Source: Selenomonas sp. ND2010 (GTDB lineage Bacteria; Bacillota; Negativicutes; Selenomonadales; Selenomonadaceae). Taken from it: a stretch of DNA of 64,000 nt. The notes beneath the pieces are model-generated. The model was not told the origin of the DNA and made no database searches. It worked only from the letters and a program-made list of their open reading frames with translations. A program made the translations under genes and the position numbers. Each line of letters opens with the position of its first letter. Positions within the stretch are counted from its first letter, which is position 1. The stretch lies in NCBI RefSeq assembly GCF_000702005.1, contig NZ_JNKI01000009.1, positions 38,745 to 102,744 of the forward strand, read 5' to 3'. Below are positions 52,249 through 62,058 of the stretch, in pieces.

Positions 52249-53745
52249 ATGAAAACTATCAATCAGCTGGCAGAACTCGTTAAGGGCGCTGAAGTTATTG
52301 GCAATAAAGAAACGGTTATTACGGGGATTGAACATGATTCCCGCAAGGTGGAAAAGGGAACACTTTTCGTTTGCATTCCCGGTATCCATGTAGATGGACA
52401 TAAATTCATTCCCCAGGCAGTTGCTGCTGGAGCTGCGGCCATCCTTACGACACGGGCCGAGGTAGAAGTGCCAGAAGGGATAGCCGTGCTTTTAGTTAAG
52501 GACCTTACGGCTGCACTGGATGCGATGGTACCGTTTTTCCACGATTATCCAGCTCGCAGCATGCGTGTGATCGGCATAACGGGCACCAACGGCAAGACGA
52601 CAACCAGCTATATCACCAGAGCTATTTTGCGTGAAGCTGGATATAAGGTAGGGCTCATTGGAACCATACAGATTATGATGGAGGATGAAGTATTCCCCAT
52701 CCACAATACGACGCCGGATGTAGTGGAACTTCAGCATACGTTGGCCATCATGCGTGACAAGGGCATGGACTATGTCGTTATGGAAGTGTCTTCCCATGCA
52801 TTGGATCAAAACCGGGTGGCGGGGATTGAATTTGATACGGCGGTATTTACAAATCTTACCCAGGATCATCTGGATTATCACAAAACGTTGGAAAACTATA
52901 TGTTGGCAAAGGCCAAATTATTCGAGTTGGTATCCCGAGAGGGAGTTAAGCAGGGAAAGACAGCAGTTGTCAATATCGATGATGAAGCCGGCAAGACGAT
53001 GCTGGAGCATGCCTCTTGCCGTCATTTGACCTATGCGATCAATAGCGAGGCGGATTTGCGGGCTACGGATGTCGATGTCTTGGCAAGTGGCGCCAATTTT
53101 ACGCTGAATCATGAGTCGTTTGGTCAAATGGCCCTCAAGCTGCATATCACGGGTATTTTTAATGTCTACAATGTCATGTCGGCTGTAGGAGCTGCTTTAG
53201 CCGAAAATATCAAACCGGAAGTCATTGCAAAAGTTTTGCAGGGATTTACTAGTGTACCAGGACGTTTTGAATTGGTAAAGGCTGGCCAGGATTTCTCGAT
53301 TATTGTTGATTATGCCCACACGCCGGATGGTGTGGAAAATGTGCTGCGTACGGCTCGGGAAATTGCCAAGAAGAAAATCATTGCCGTCTTTGGCTGCGGT
53401 GGCGATCGTGATCGAACCAAGCGCCCGATTATGGGACGGCTGGCAGCGCAGCTGGCAGACGTGGTCATTGCTACTTCGGATAATCCTCGCTCAGAAGATC
53501 CAGAGTTTATCCTCAGCGAAGTAGAAGCCGGGGTGAAAGAAGCAATTGGCAGCAAGCATCATGAAAAGATTACGGACCGCCGTGAGGCAATTTTCCGGGC
53601 GGTGGAACTTGCAGAGACAGACGATATCGTCATCATCTTGGGCAAGGGGCACGAAAACTATCAGATTTTGAAGGATGAAACCATTCACTTCGACGACAAG
53701 GAAGTAGCGAAAGAAGCAGTCGCTGCCCGCAAGGAGGAGAACTGA
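52249..53745 (+). CDS. murE: UDP-MurNAc-tripeptide synthetase MurE (meso-DAP type)
   Basis: 498 residues, Mur ligase family. ATP site VIGITGTNGKTTTSY; UDP-sugar region HDSRKVEKGTLFVCIPG; ligand region ATSDNPRSEDPEFIL. The DNPR motif is the mark of meso-diaminopimelate-adding enzymes, in contrast to the lysine type. It adds the third residue of the stem peptide. GAGGAGG precedes the ATG. It overlaps murF by one base. Confidence 0.96.
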   Translation: MKTINQLAELVKGAEVIGNKETVITGIEHDSRKVEKGTLFVCIPGIHVDGHKFIPQAVAAGAAAILTTRAEVEVPEGIAVLLVKDLTAALDAMVPFFHDYPARSMRVIGITGTNGKTTTSYITRAILREAGYKVGLIGTIQIMMEDEVFPIHNTTPDVVELQHTLAIMRDKGMDYVVMEVSSHALDQNRVAGIEFDTAVFTNLTQDHLDYHKTLENYMLAKAKLFELVSREGVKQGKTAVVNIDDEAGKTMLEHASCRHLTYAINSEADLRATDVDVLASGANFTLNHESFGQMALKLHITGIFNVYNVMSAVGAALAENIKPEVIAKVLQGFTSVPGRFELVKAGQDFSIIVDYAHTPDGVENVLRTAREIAKKKIIAVFGCGGDRDRTKRPIMGRLAAQLADVVIATSDNPRSEDPEFILSEVEAGVKEAIGSKHHEKITDRREAIFRAVELAETDDIVIILGKGHENYQILKDETIHFDDKEVAKEAVAARKEEN

Positions 53746-55118
53746 TGCCAGCATTTAATCTTGAAGAAGTACGGGCGATTACCAATGCTACCGTATATGC
53801 CAAAAAGAAAGAAACCTTCGGGGACTTGGTTAGTGATACCCGCAAGATTTCAGAAGGGGTCCTTTTCCTGGCTTTCAAAGGAGAGCGATTTAATGGAGAG
53901 GATTTTGCGGCTGAGGCTCTGCAAAAAGGTGCGGCTGGTGTGATGGTAAGCCGCACCTGTGCGCCGGAGATTTTGGCGGCGTGCAAGGGGACGGTTTTAC
54001 AGGTTGAGGATACGTTGGCCGCTTATCAGCAGCTGGCTCATAATTGGCGTATGCGTTTTTCAAGCCTTCCTGTGATTGCCATCACAGGTTCCAATGGAAA
54101 GACGACAACCAAGGACCTTACGGCAGCGGTCCTTTCCGCTCGCGGTTCCGTGTTGAAAACTCAGGCAAACTTTAACAATGAAATTGGTTTGCCGATGACG
54201 CTGCTGGGAATTCGGGAGGAGCATACGGCGGCTGTGGTGGAAATCGGAATGAGAGGATTCCATCAGATTGAGGCTATGGCGCCCATTGCAGAACCGCAGA
54301 TTGGCATTGTGACTAATGTTGGGGAGACCCATATGGAGCTTTTGGGATCTTTGGAGAATATCGCCAAGGCAAAGGCTGAGCTGGTAGAAGCGATTCCTGC
54401 TGGGGGGACGGTTATCCTCAATGCGGATAATAAATATGTTGCCGGTATGCGGGATAAAGCCCAACCCGGGGTTCGTGTCCTGACCTTTGGTCTTGAACAG
54501 GATGCCGATGTGCGTGGCGATTCGATTGAGACAGAAGGGCAGACGACGAGATTTGCGGTAACCTATCAAAAGGAACGCCATGAATATACTATTGCGATGG
54601 TGGGACGTCATAATGTCTATAATGCGTTGGCGGCTATTGCCGCAGGATTTGCGCTGGGGCTCACAGCGGCAGAAATCAGTCAGGGATTGCAGAATCTTGA
54701 AGCGACGAAAATGCGTTTTGAGTGCAAGAAAGTTAAATCCTGGAATGTGGTAAATGATGCCTACAATGCCAGCCCCATGTCGATGACGGCGGCCATCAAT
54801 ACGCTTTCGGAATTGACGAAAGGGCGTAAGATTGCGGTAATGGGCGATATGTTGGAATTGGGCAGTGTGTCGGTGGAAGCACATCGTCATGTGGGGAAGG
54901 AATTGGCAGAGCATCATTTTGCTGCCGTCATCACCCGCGGTGAGATGGGAAATCACATTGCCGATGGGGCAGAAGAAGGCGGAGTTGAGATCGTATGCCG
55001 CTGCGATTCTCATGAAGAAGCGGCAGCACGCCTTCATGAGATTTTGCAGCCAGAAGATACGATTTTGTTCAAAGGCTCCCGCGGAATGCAGATGGAAAAA
55101 ATAATTGACCTGCTTTAA
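53745..55118 (+). CDS. murF: UDP-MurNAc-tripeptide:D-Ala-D-Ala ligase MurF
   Basis: 457 residues, Mur ligase family. ATP site IAITGSNGKTTTKDL; NFNNEIGLPMTLL and NDAYNASPMSMTAAI are the MurF signatures, and GDMLELG follows. It joins D-Ala-D-Ala, the product of the ddl gene in this same cluster, to the tripeptide. The start overlaps the murE stop. No anomaly seen. Confidence 0.96.
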   Translation: MPAFNLEEVRAITNATVYAKKKETFGDLVSDTRKISEGVLFLAFKGERFNGEDFAAEALQKGAAGVMVSRTCAPEILAACKGTVLQVEDTLAAYQQLAHNWRMRFSSLPVIAITGSNGKTTTKDLTAAVLSARGSVLKTQANFNNEIGLPMTLLGIREEHTAAVVEIGMRGFHQIEAMAPIAEPQIGIVTNVGETHMELLGSLENIAKAKAELVEAIPAGGTVILNADNKYVAGMRDKAQPGVRVLTFGLEQDADVRGDSIETEGQTTRFAVTYQKERHEYTIAMVGRHNVYNALAAIAAGFALGLTAAEISQGLQNLEATKMRFECKKVKSWNVVNDAYNASPMSMTAAINTLSELTKGRKIAVMGDMLELGSVSVEAHRHVGKELAEHHFAAVITRGEMGNHIADGAEEGGVEIVCRCDSHEEAAARLHEILQPEDTILFKGSRGMQMEKIIDLL

Positions 55119-55148
55119 GAAAAATGAAATAGAAAGAGGAATCACAAA

Positions 55149-56102
55149 GTGGAAACGAGTTTACTCATTGCGGCAGTGGTAGCTGCCGGTTTTGTATTGG
55201 TGACGGGACCTTTTTTTATCCCGGAACTTCATAAATTGAAATTTGGCCAGAGCATTCGTGAGGAAGGCCCGAAAAGCCATCAAGCAAAAAGTGGTACGCC
55301 GACTATGGGCGGAATCATGATTATCCTGGGCATTACGATTGGTACGGCTGTAGCAGCGCCGCTTTCTACGGAAATCCTGCTGGCACTTTTCATTACTTTG
55401 GGGCATTTCGTACTTGGATTCCTCGATGATTATATCAAGGTGGTAAAAAAACGCAATTTAGGGCTCAAGGCTAAGCAAAAGATGCTGGGGCAGATTGTTA
55501 TTGCGGTGGTTACGATGATTATCGGCACTCGTATGCTCGGAATTGATACGAGTGTGTGGCTTCCGATTGCGAATACTTCCATCAACATTGGGGCAGGGTA
55601 CTACTTCCTGTTGCTCTTCGTTATGGTTGGGACGTCGAACGCTGTCAATCTTACCGATGGACTCGATGGCTTGGCTTCTGGTACGATGGCTATCGCGGCT
55701 AGTGTTTATGCGGTTATCTGTTTGAACATGGGACATACGGATCTGGCAATTTTCTGCGCAGCTGTCGTAGCAGCTTGCTTGGCGTTTTTGCGGTTCAATG
55801 CACATCCGGCAAAGGTGTTCATGGGCGATACGGGATCGCTGGCATTAGGTGGCGCTTTGGCTGCTGTCGGCATTCTTACGCATACGGAAGTTTTGCTGGC
55901 TGTTGTCGGTTTGATTTTTGTTTGTGAGGCACTTTCGGTAATCATCCAGGTTATCTCCTTCAAGTCTACGGGCAAGCGTGTATTCCGCATGAGTCCGATT
56001 CATCATCACTTCGAACTGGGCGGATGGTCTGAGTGGAAAGTGGTATTCGTATTTTGGGCGGTAGGGCTCTTAGCAGGTATTGCTGGCCTTTGCATGCTAT
56101 AA
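55149..56102 (+). CDS. mraY: Phospho-MurNAc-pentapeptide transferase MraY
   Basis: 317 residues with about ten membrane helices. Landmarks are KSGTPTMGGIMI, GFLDDYIKVVKKRNLGL with the Asp pair, NLTDGLDGLA, MGDTGSLALGG and the C-terminal PIHHHFELGGWSE. It makes lipid I from undecaprenyl phosphate. Starts at GTG after AAGAGG. It sits between murF and murD as usual. Confidence 0.97.
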   Translation: METSLLIAAVVAAGFVLVTGPFFIPELHKLKFGQSIREEGPKSHQAKSGTPTMGGIMIILGITIGTAVAAPLSTEILLALFITLGHFVLGFLDDYIKVVKKRNLGLKAKQKMLGQIVIAVVTMIIGTRMLGIDTSVWLPIANTSINIGAGYYFLLLFVMVGTSNAVNLTDGLDGLASGTMAIAASVYAVICLNMGHTDLAIFCAAVVAACLAFLRFNAHPAKVFMGDTGSLALGGALAAVGILTHTEVLLAVVGLIFVCEALSVIIQVISFKSTGKRVFRMSPIHHHFELGGWSEWKVVFVFWAVGLLAGIAGLCML

Positions 56103-56146
56103 TTTTTCATTCGAGTTCATAAGAATTCATTGAGGGGGATTTCTTC

Positions 56147-57514
56147 GTGGTTATGGATCTTTCGGGAAAGAAAATACTGGTCATCGGTGCTGGTATCAGC
56201 GGTTTTGCTTCAGCAAAATTGGTTAAGTCTTTTGGCGCTGAGGTCGTGTTAAGCGATGCCAAAGCAGAAAAAGATATTCAATACGATTTCCAGGAGCTTC
56301 GGGATAAAGGGATTGAGCTGGTATTTGGTCCGCAACAGGAGAGTTTGCTGGATGATGTTGATTGGGTGATGGTATCACCAGCCGTTCCAGAGCGAATCCC
56401 ACTCATTCAGGCAGCTTATGCCCGTAAAATCCGTGTACTCACGGAAGTAGAGTTGGCCTATGAATTGGCCGAGTCCCCCATTTGTGCGGTAACGGGAACA
56501 AATGGCAAGACTACCACGGTTACGCTTTTGGGATTGCTGCTGGCAACGCATTACAATCCAGTGGGAGTTGGTGGCAATATCGGAGTACCGCTTTCCGAGG
56601 AAGTGCTTCGTGTCGGTAGAGGCGGCTGCATTGCTGCTGAGATATCGAGCTATCAGATGGAAATTACGAAAAAGTTTCATCCGCATGTAGCAGCAGTGCT
56701 AAATGTTACACCGGACCATATTGTGCGCCATGGCTCCATGGAAGTATACCAGCAGATGAAAGAGAAAATGTTCGCAGAGCAGACGGAAGAAGATTTTTTG
56801 GTGCTCAATTACGATGATGAACAGACTCGTGGCATGAAGGCAAGAGCTAAGGCAAAAGTTTGCTATTTCAGTCGCCGGGAGGAGTTGGAGGAAGGTGCTT
56901 TTGTCCGGGAGGATCGGTTGGTAATCCGCTGGGCTGGGCAGGAACATCAGCTTTGCTCCGTCAAGGAATTGGGCATCAAGGGTGGTCATAATGTTGAGAA
57001 TGCTTTGGCTGCAGTGGCTTCGGCATTCTTGGCTGGGTGTGAACCGGAGAAGATGATTCATGTCCTCCGGGAATTCCGGGGGGTTGAACACCGCATCGAA
57101 TATGTTCGCGATCTTGATGGTGTGGCATATTATAATGATTCCAAGGCAACCAATACAGATTCTGCGATCAAGGCCTTGGAGACTTTTGAAAATGGTATTG
57201 TTCTTTTGGCTGGCGGCGATGATAAACTTACAGATCTTACCGATTTCATGCAGCTTTGCAAAAAGCGTGTCTCCGATTTGGTGCTGCTCGGTGCGGCAGC
57301 TGAGCGCTTTGAACAGGAAGCGCTTAAAAATGGTTATCCCGCGGAACACATTCATCGGGTAGGCTTCTCGATGGAAAAGGCAGTGGAAAAAGCACATGCC
57401 TTGGCGAAGGCACCGCAGGTGGTATTGTTATCGCCAGCGTGTGCAAGCTTTGATATGTATGATGGAATGGCACAGCGTGGCCGCGATTTCAAGCGCTTAG
57501 TAAATAATTTATAA
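56147..57514 (+). CDS. murD: UDP-MurNAc-L-alanine:D-glutamate ligase MurD
   Basis: 455 residues. ATP site AVTGTNGKTTTVTLL; N-terminal VIGAGISGFASAKL; C-terminal YNDSKATNTDSAI and LLSPACASFDMYDG are MurD signatures. It adds D-Glu to UDP-MurNAc-L-Ala. The GTG at 56147 has GAGGGGG at 8 bases and is preferred over the ATG at 56153, two codons later. murG follows directly; the ftsW that often lies between them is missing. Confidence 0.96.
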   Translation: MVMDLSGKKILVIGAGISGFASAKLVKSFGAEVVLSDAKAEKDIQYDFQELRDKGIELVFGPQQESLLDDVDWVMVSPAVPERIPLIQAAYARKIRVLTEVELAYELAESPICAVTGTNGKTTTVTLLGLLLATHYNPVGVGGNIGVPLSEEVLRVGRGGCIAAEISSYQMEITKKFHPHVAAVLNVTPDHIVRHGSMEVYQQMKEKMFAEQTEEDFLVLNYDDEQTRGMKARAKAKVCYFSRREELEEGAFVREDRLVIRWAGQEHQLCSVKELGIKGGHNVENALAAVASAFLAGCEPEKMIHVLREFRGVEHRIEYVRDLDGVAYYNDSKATNTDSAIKALETFENGIVLLAGGDDKLTDLTDFMQLCKKRVSDLVLLGAAAERFEQEALKNGYPAEHIHRVGFSMEKAVEKAHALAKAPQVVLLSPACASFDMYDGMAQRGRDFKRLVNNL

Positions 57515-57528
57515 AAGGGGTTCTTAGT

Positions 57529-58641
57529 TTGAATATTATTGTATCTGGTGGCGGAACGGGGGGACATATCTATCCGGCTATCACAATCATCCGCACGATA
57601 CAGCAGAAATATCCGGAGGCGAATTTCCTCTATGTAGGAACGACCCGTGGGTTAGAGGCAGATATCATTCCGAAGGAAGGTTTGCCTTTTGCAACGGTGG
57701 ATATTCAGGGATTTGAGCGTCATTTAACGCCAGCGAATCTGATTCGTGCCGGCAAAGCCATAGCAGGGGTGGCAAAAGCAGCGAAAATTGTTCGTGATTT
57801 CCGCCCAGATGTGGTAGTGGGGACTGGTGGATATGTTTGTGGTCCCATCTTGCTGGCGGCGAGCCTTATGCATGTACCAACGCTGATTCAGGAGCAGAAT
57901 GTCGTTCCAGGAATTACCAATAAGATTCTATCGAAATTCGTTTCGAAGATTGCAGCGGGAACAGAGGAAGCGATGAAACATTTCCCTGCGGATAAGGTTC
58001 TTTGTACGGGCAATCCCATTCGTAGAGAGGTCATGACAGCACTGCGCGAAGAAGGGGCAGCGGAATTTGGTTTCGATCCAAAGCGCAAGACGGTATTGGT
58101 ATCTGGTGGCAGCCGTGGTGCACGGGCAATCAATCGCGCTATGATTGATGTATTGGTGCAGGCTGCCGCGCATCCCGAGGTACAGTACTTACATGTCACG
58201 GGAAAGAATGAGTATGAAGATATGGTTCAGCGTTTGAAGCAGGCAGGCCTTGAACTTGCAACCGTGAAACATATCAAGGTTCGGCCATATCTTTATGACA
58301 TGCCAAAGGCTATGGCGATGGCAGATCTGGCAGTATTCCGAGCTGGTGCTACTGGTTTAGCTGAGCTCACTGCTCGAGGCATCCCATCAATCCTAGTGCC
58401 TTATCCTTATGCGGCTGAGAACCATCAGGAGCACAACGCGAGAGCATTGGAAGAAGCTGGGGCAGCAAGGATGATTCTCAATAAAGATTTAACCAGCGAA
58501 CGGCTGAGCTCCGTTTTAGCAGAGCTATTGAGTGAAGAGGATAAATTAACAGCGATGGCTGAAGCAAGCCGACAAATGGGGCGTCCCCAGGCGGCAGCGG
58601 ATATTGCCGATCTTGTACTGGAACTTGCGAATCGTTCATGA
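57529..58641 (+). CDS. murG: Lipid II synthase MurG
   Basis: 370 residues, GT28 glycosyltransferase. IVSGGGTGGHIYPAIT at the N-terminus is diagnostic; VVGTGGYVCGPILLAA, QEQNVVPGITNKI and RAGATGLAELTARGIPSILVPY (core GATGLAELTARG) follow. It adds GlcNAc to lipid I at the inner membrane face. Starts at TTG with AAAGGGG upstream. Confidence 0.97.
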   Translation: MNIIVSGGGTGGHIYPAITIIRTIQQKYPEANFLYVGTTRGLEADIIPKEGLPFATVDIQGFERHLTPANLIRAGKAIAGVAKAAKIVRDFRPDVVVGTGGYVCGPILLAASLMHVPTLIQEQNVVPGITNKILSKFVSKIAAGTEEAMKHFPADKVLCTGNPIRREVMTALREEGAAEFGFDPKRKTVLVSGGSRGARAINRAMIDVLVQAAAHPEVQYLHVTGKNEYEDMVQRLKQAGLELATVKHIKVRPYLYDMPKAMAMADLAVFRAGATGLAELTARGIPSILVPYPYAAENHQEHNARALEEAGAARMILNKDLTSERLSSVLAELLSEEDKLTAMAEASRQMGRPQAAADIADLVLELANRS

Positions 58642-58655
58642 GGGGAGAAAGATTG

Positions 58656-60047
58656 ATGAAACAGCTGAAAGAGCTTAAAGATATCAAGAAGATTCATTTT
58701 GTTGGTATCGGTGGGGCTGGTATGAGCCCCTTGGCAAAGATTATGGCAGAACTTGGCTACGAGGTGTCAGGTTCTGATCGGGAAGACTCTCAGGTGATTG
58801 AGAATCTGCGTAAACTTGGCGTCAAAATCATGCTGGGCGGCCAGAAAGGGGAAAATGTCAGAGGGGCTGATGCGATTGTGGTATCGACGGCTATTCCTTA
58901 TGACAATCCAGAGGTGTTGGCAGCTCGTGATTTAGGCATCACGAAGCTTCATCGTTCGGATATCAATGCAGCCTTGGTAAATGAATACAAGGGCATTGCT
59001 GTCGCTGGTGCACATGGCAAGACTACTACAACTTCGATGTTAGGCGTAGCGCTTACGCATGCAGGTGTTTCGCCAACGGTTATTGTTGGTGGTGAGGTCC
59101 CTGATTTGGGTACGAATGCAAAACTCGGTGCGAGCGAATATCTGGCGTCAGAGGCTGATGAAAGTGATGGATCCTTCTTGAAACTTCATCCGCATATTGC
59201 TGTGGTAACCAATGTAGAAGATGACCATATGGACCACTATGGTACGATGGAAAACATCATCAAGGCATTCCGGCAGTTTATTCAGAACGTAGACAAAGAG
59301 ACAGGGTATGCAGTACTCTGCTTTGATAATGAAAATTTGCGCAATATCGCCAAGACGGTAGATCGCAAGTTTTATACCTACGCGATCGATCATGAAGCGG
59401 ATTATCGTGCGGTCAATATTAAAACCGGTGGAAAGGGAATATGTTTTGATGTCGTTCATGGGGAAAAGGAATTGGGCCATGTTTCTCTCAATATTCCAGG
59501 ACGACATAATGTGTTGGATGCGATGGCCTGCATTGTAACCGGTCTTACGATGGGGGTTCCCTTTGAGCAGATGGCAGCAGGGTTGGCGGCTTTCCATGGT
59601 GCCAAGCGCCGCTTCCAAACGAAGGGCCGCGTCAATGGTGTTTGGGTCGTGGATGATTATGCGCATCATCCAACGGAAATTGCGGCAACGCTCAAGGCTG
59701 CCAAGGAAACGAAGCCGGGGCGTCTGATTTGTGCTTTTCAGCCGCATCGCTATTCCCGCACGCAACTTTTACATGAAGAGTTTGGTAAGGCGTTTGTTTC
59801 AGCCGATCTTTTGATTCTCACAGATATCTATGCCGCTGGAGAGAGTCCGATTGAAGGTGTGGATGGCGAGACGATTCTGAAGGAAGTACGCCGGCAGTCA
59901 GGCCAGGATGTAATCTATCTGCCCCAGCGCGAAAAAGTGGCGGCTCATCTCAAAGAGGAAGTAAGAGACGGTGATTTGGTCATCACGATGGGAGCGGGCG
60001 ACATTTACAAAACCGGAGAAGAACTCGTGGAGATGCTGGAAAAGTAA
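58656..60047 (+). CDS. murC: UDP-MurNAc:L-alanine ligase MurC
   Basis: About 463 residues. HFVGIGGAGMSPLAKI at the N-terminus, ATP site VAGAHGKTTTTSM, then SEADESDGSFL, DDYAHHPTEIAATL and FQPHRYSRT are the MurC marks. It adds L-Ala to UDP-MurNAc. The ATG at 58656 after AGGGGAG is taken; the frame opens at 58638 inside murG. No murB follows, unlike many relatives; ddl is next. Confidence 0.96.
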   Translation: MKQLKELKDIKKIHFVGIGGAGMSPLAKIMAELGYEVSGSDREDSQVIENLRKLGVKIMLGGQKGENVRGADAIVVSTAIPYDNPEVLAARDLGITKLHRSDINAALVNEYKGIAVAGAHGKTTTTSMLGVALTHAGVSPTVIVGGEVPDLGTNAKLGASEYLASEADESDGSFLKLHPHIAVVTNVEDDHMDHYGTMENIIKAFRQFIQNVDKETGYAVLCFDNENLRNIAKTVDRKFYTYAIDHEADYRAVNIKTGGKGICFDVVHGEKELGHVSLNIPGRHNVLDAMACIVTGLTMGVPFEQMAAGLAAFHGAKRRFQTKGRVNGVWVVDDYAHHPTEIAATLKAAKETKPGRLICAFQPHRYSRTQLLHEEFGKAFVSADLLILTDIYAAGESPIEGVDGETILKEVRRQSGQDVIYLPQREKVAAHLKEEVRDGDLVITMGAGDIYKTGEELVEMLEK

Positions 60048-60073
60048 TCGCGGATAAAGGAGAATACATTCAA

Positions 60074-61012
60074 ATGAATCAGGATAAAATTGTTGTTGTT
60101 ATGGGTGGTACTTCCACGGAGGCAGAGATTTCCCGTCAGACAGGTACGGCTATCTTGAAAGCACTTCAGTCGAAAGGATATAATGCTGAAGGCATGGAAC
60201 TCAATCCGACGACTTTTGCGGAAGATATCCGCAAGAGTGGGTGTGCCATGGTATTCAATGCAATCCATGGTAAGTACGGCGAAGATGGCATGATTCAGGG
60301 GACGTTGGATATGCTGGGAATTCCTTACACGGGATCTGGCGTTTTGGCTTCGGCAGTAACCATGGATAAGGCGGCGTCAAAGCGCGTATTTTTGGCGGAA
60401 GGCATATCGACGCCACGTTCGCAGACGTTTCATGCTTTCGAGATGAAGCACAGTCTAGTAGAAAAAATCGAGAAAAACTTTTCATGGCCGGTAGTGGTTA
60501 AGGCCGCTTCTCAGGGATCGAGCATTGGCGTTTATATCGTCCAGAATCATGAAGAGCTAGAAAAATCACTGCAGGAAGCATTCACCTACAACGATGAAGT
60601 ATTGGTAGAGGAATTTATCAAGGGGCGTGAATTGACGGTAGCTGTTTGGGGGAATGATGAAGCAAAAGAAGCATTCCCTATCATTGAGATTACAACTACT
60701 TCGGGCCGCTATGATTATGCAAGCAAATACACCAAGGGCGCATCGACGCATATTATTCCCATGCCGGTATCGGATGCCAAGACCAAAGAGATTCAGGAAT
60801 TGGCCATCAAGACCTTTACGGCCTGTGGATGCCGAGGCGTAGCACGTGTCGACATGATGCTGGGGAGTGATGAGAAACCGTATGTAATCGAAGTCAATTC
60901 CGTTCCGGGCATGACGGAACTTTCGCTGGTCCCGGATGCAGCACGAGCAATGGGGGTGGAATTCCCAGAGCTTTGTGAACGTATTTTGGAAATGGCCGGT
61001 TTCGAAAAATAA
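60074..61012 (+). CDS. ddl: D-alanine:D-alanine ligase
   Basis: 312 residues, ATP-grasp. VVMGGTSTEAEISRQTG at the N-terminus, NAIHGKYGEDGMIQG, PVVVKAASQGSSIGVY and the metal site YVIEVNSVPGMTELS are typical. It makes the dipeptide used by MurF. The binding-loop residue Tyr/Phe that marks D-Ala-D-Lac enzymes cannot be judged by eye alone. It lies between murC and ftsQ in the place that E. coli also uses. Confidence 0.95.
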   Translation: MNQDKIVVVMGGTSTEAEISRQTGTAILKALQSKGYNAEGMELNPTTFAEDIRKSGCAMVFNAIHGKYGEDGMIQGTLDMLGIPYTGSGVLASAVTMDKAASKRVFLAEGISTPRSQTFHAFEMKHSLVEKIEKNFSWPVVVKAASQGSSIGVYIVQNHEELEKSLQEAFTYNDEVLVEEFIKGRELTVAVWGNDEAKEAFPIIEITTTSGRYDYASKYTKGASTHIIPMPVSDAKTKEIQELAIKTFTACGCRGVARVDMMLGSDEKPYVIEVNSVPGMTELSLVPDAARAMGVEFPELCERILEMAGFEK

Positions 61013-61030
61013 GCCGCTTGCGGGAAAATG

Positions 61031-61058
61031 CCGGACAGGATGTTACCTGTCCGGTTTA
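61031..61058 (+). terminator. Hairpin between ddl and ftsQ
   Basis: CCGGACAGG-atgtta-CCTGTCCGG then TTTATT: a perfect 9-bp stem. No promoter is seen before ftsQ, so it probably attenuates rather than fully stops. Confidence 0.8.
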
Positions 61059-61086
61059 TTACTAATAGGGGAAGGAAGTGAATGTC

Positions 61087-61902
61087 GTGGAAGAAAAGGA
61101 ACAAGAACAACGGGAAAATCAGCCCGTGAAACTTAATCGAAAGGTGCGCCGTAGTCCTCGGCGTATCATCAAAGGTTTTTTATTCCTGCTGATATGTGGA
61201 AGCATTATGGGCATTATTGTCTATTCGCCTTTGTTTACGTTTCAGCGTTTGTTGCTCAATGGCAATACCTATTTGAATAGTGATGATGTTATGGAGATTG
61301 GCAGAATCCAAAAGGGAAATCCGCTCTTTCAGTTAAAGACGGATGAAATTACGCAAAATCTCATGCATGATTTGCGTATTGAATCAGCCGTGGTTCGCAG
61401 ACGCCTGCCGGATACAATAGAAATTGATATTACCGAACGGGTGCCAGTAGCAACCGCGATATGTGATTATGGCTATGTTGATTTTGACCGTCAGGGCAAA
61501 GTTATTCATAGTTACCGTTCGCTGCATAAAATGCCAATTCCTTTGATAACAGGAACGACCCTGCATGATCTATATATTGGTGATGACAATAAAGATGAAC
61601 GGATTGCGCAAATTCTTATGTTTTTGCAAAAATTAAATACTGATGCGCTCAATCAGATCTCAGAAATTAATATGACTAACCCGGAACAGATAACAGCCTA
61701 TACGACGAACTCGGTTCAGATACGCTTGGGGAATATGGAGCGAATGGATGAAAAGGCAAAACTCACGCAGGATTTTCTCGATAATCTTCCCAATAGCCGG
61801 CATTCGATCGAATATGTTGATTTCAGTTACACTGCCCCCTTTATTCGGCTGAAGCACATGCCAAGGGAAAAAGAGACGGTCGTCAATGCGAATGCACAAT
61901 AA
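61087..61902 (+). CDS. ftsQ: Cell division protein FtsQ/DivIB
   Basis: About 271 residues. A basic N-terminus (RKVRRSPRRIIKG) and a membrane helix (~28-48) precede the POTRA domain (FQRLLLNGNTYLNSDDV, NPLFQLKTDE) and beta domain (RRRLPDTIEIDITERVPVA, VDFDRQGKVI). It is a bitopic divisome protein that bridges FtsL/FtsB. The GTG at 61087 is set back from the AGGGGAAGGA site by a suitable distance; GTG 61078 is the alternative and lies too near. It ends before ftsZ, with no ftsA between. Confidence 0.93.
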   Translation: MEEKEQEQRENQPVKLNRKVRRSPRRIIKGFLFLLICGSIMGIIVYSPLFTFQRLLLNGNTYLNSDDVMEIGRIQKGNPLFQLKTDEITQNLMHDLRIESAVVRRRLPDTIEIDITERVPVATAICDYGYVDFDRQGKVIHSYRSLHKMPIPLITGTTLHDLYIGDDNKDERIAQILMFLQKLNTDALNQISEINMTNPEQITAYTTNSVQIRLGNMERMDEKAKLTQDFLDNLPNSRHSIEYVDFSYTAPFIRLKHMPREKETVVNANAQ

Positions 61903-62005
61903 ATAAAACTTGTTTCACGGGAATTCTGGAAGTTTTTTCGGAAAAGCTATGGAATTCAATGCAAAATGATGATAAAATAAAACAGTATAATTGTGCAGAT
62001 TGGCA

Positions 62006-62027
62006 AATGTGGTAAGAAAACCACATT
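62006..62027. promoter_or_regulatory. Perfect inverted repeat upstream of ftsZ
   Basis: AATGTGGT-aagaaa-ACCACATT, 8-bp arms, between TATAAT at 61986-61991 and a second TATAAT at 62034-62039. It could be an operator or an mRNA hairpin near the ftsZ start. No good -35 is seen for either TATAAT. Confidence 0.5.
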
Positions 62028-62058
62028 ATAGAATATAATCGTCATGGGGGTTAATGCA

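Noticed and set aside
62034..62039. TATAAT as the main ftsZ promoter
   Set aside because: Only a few bases before the ribosome site and start codon and without a -35 at proper distance.
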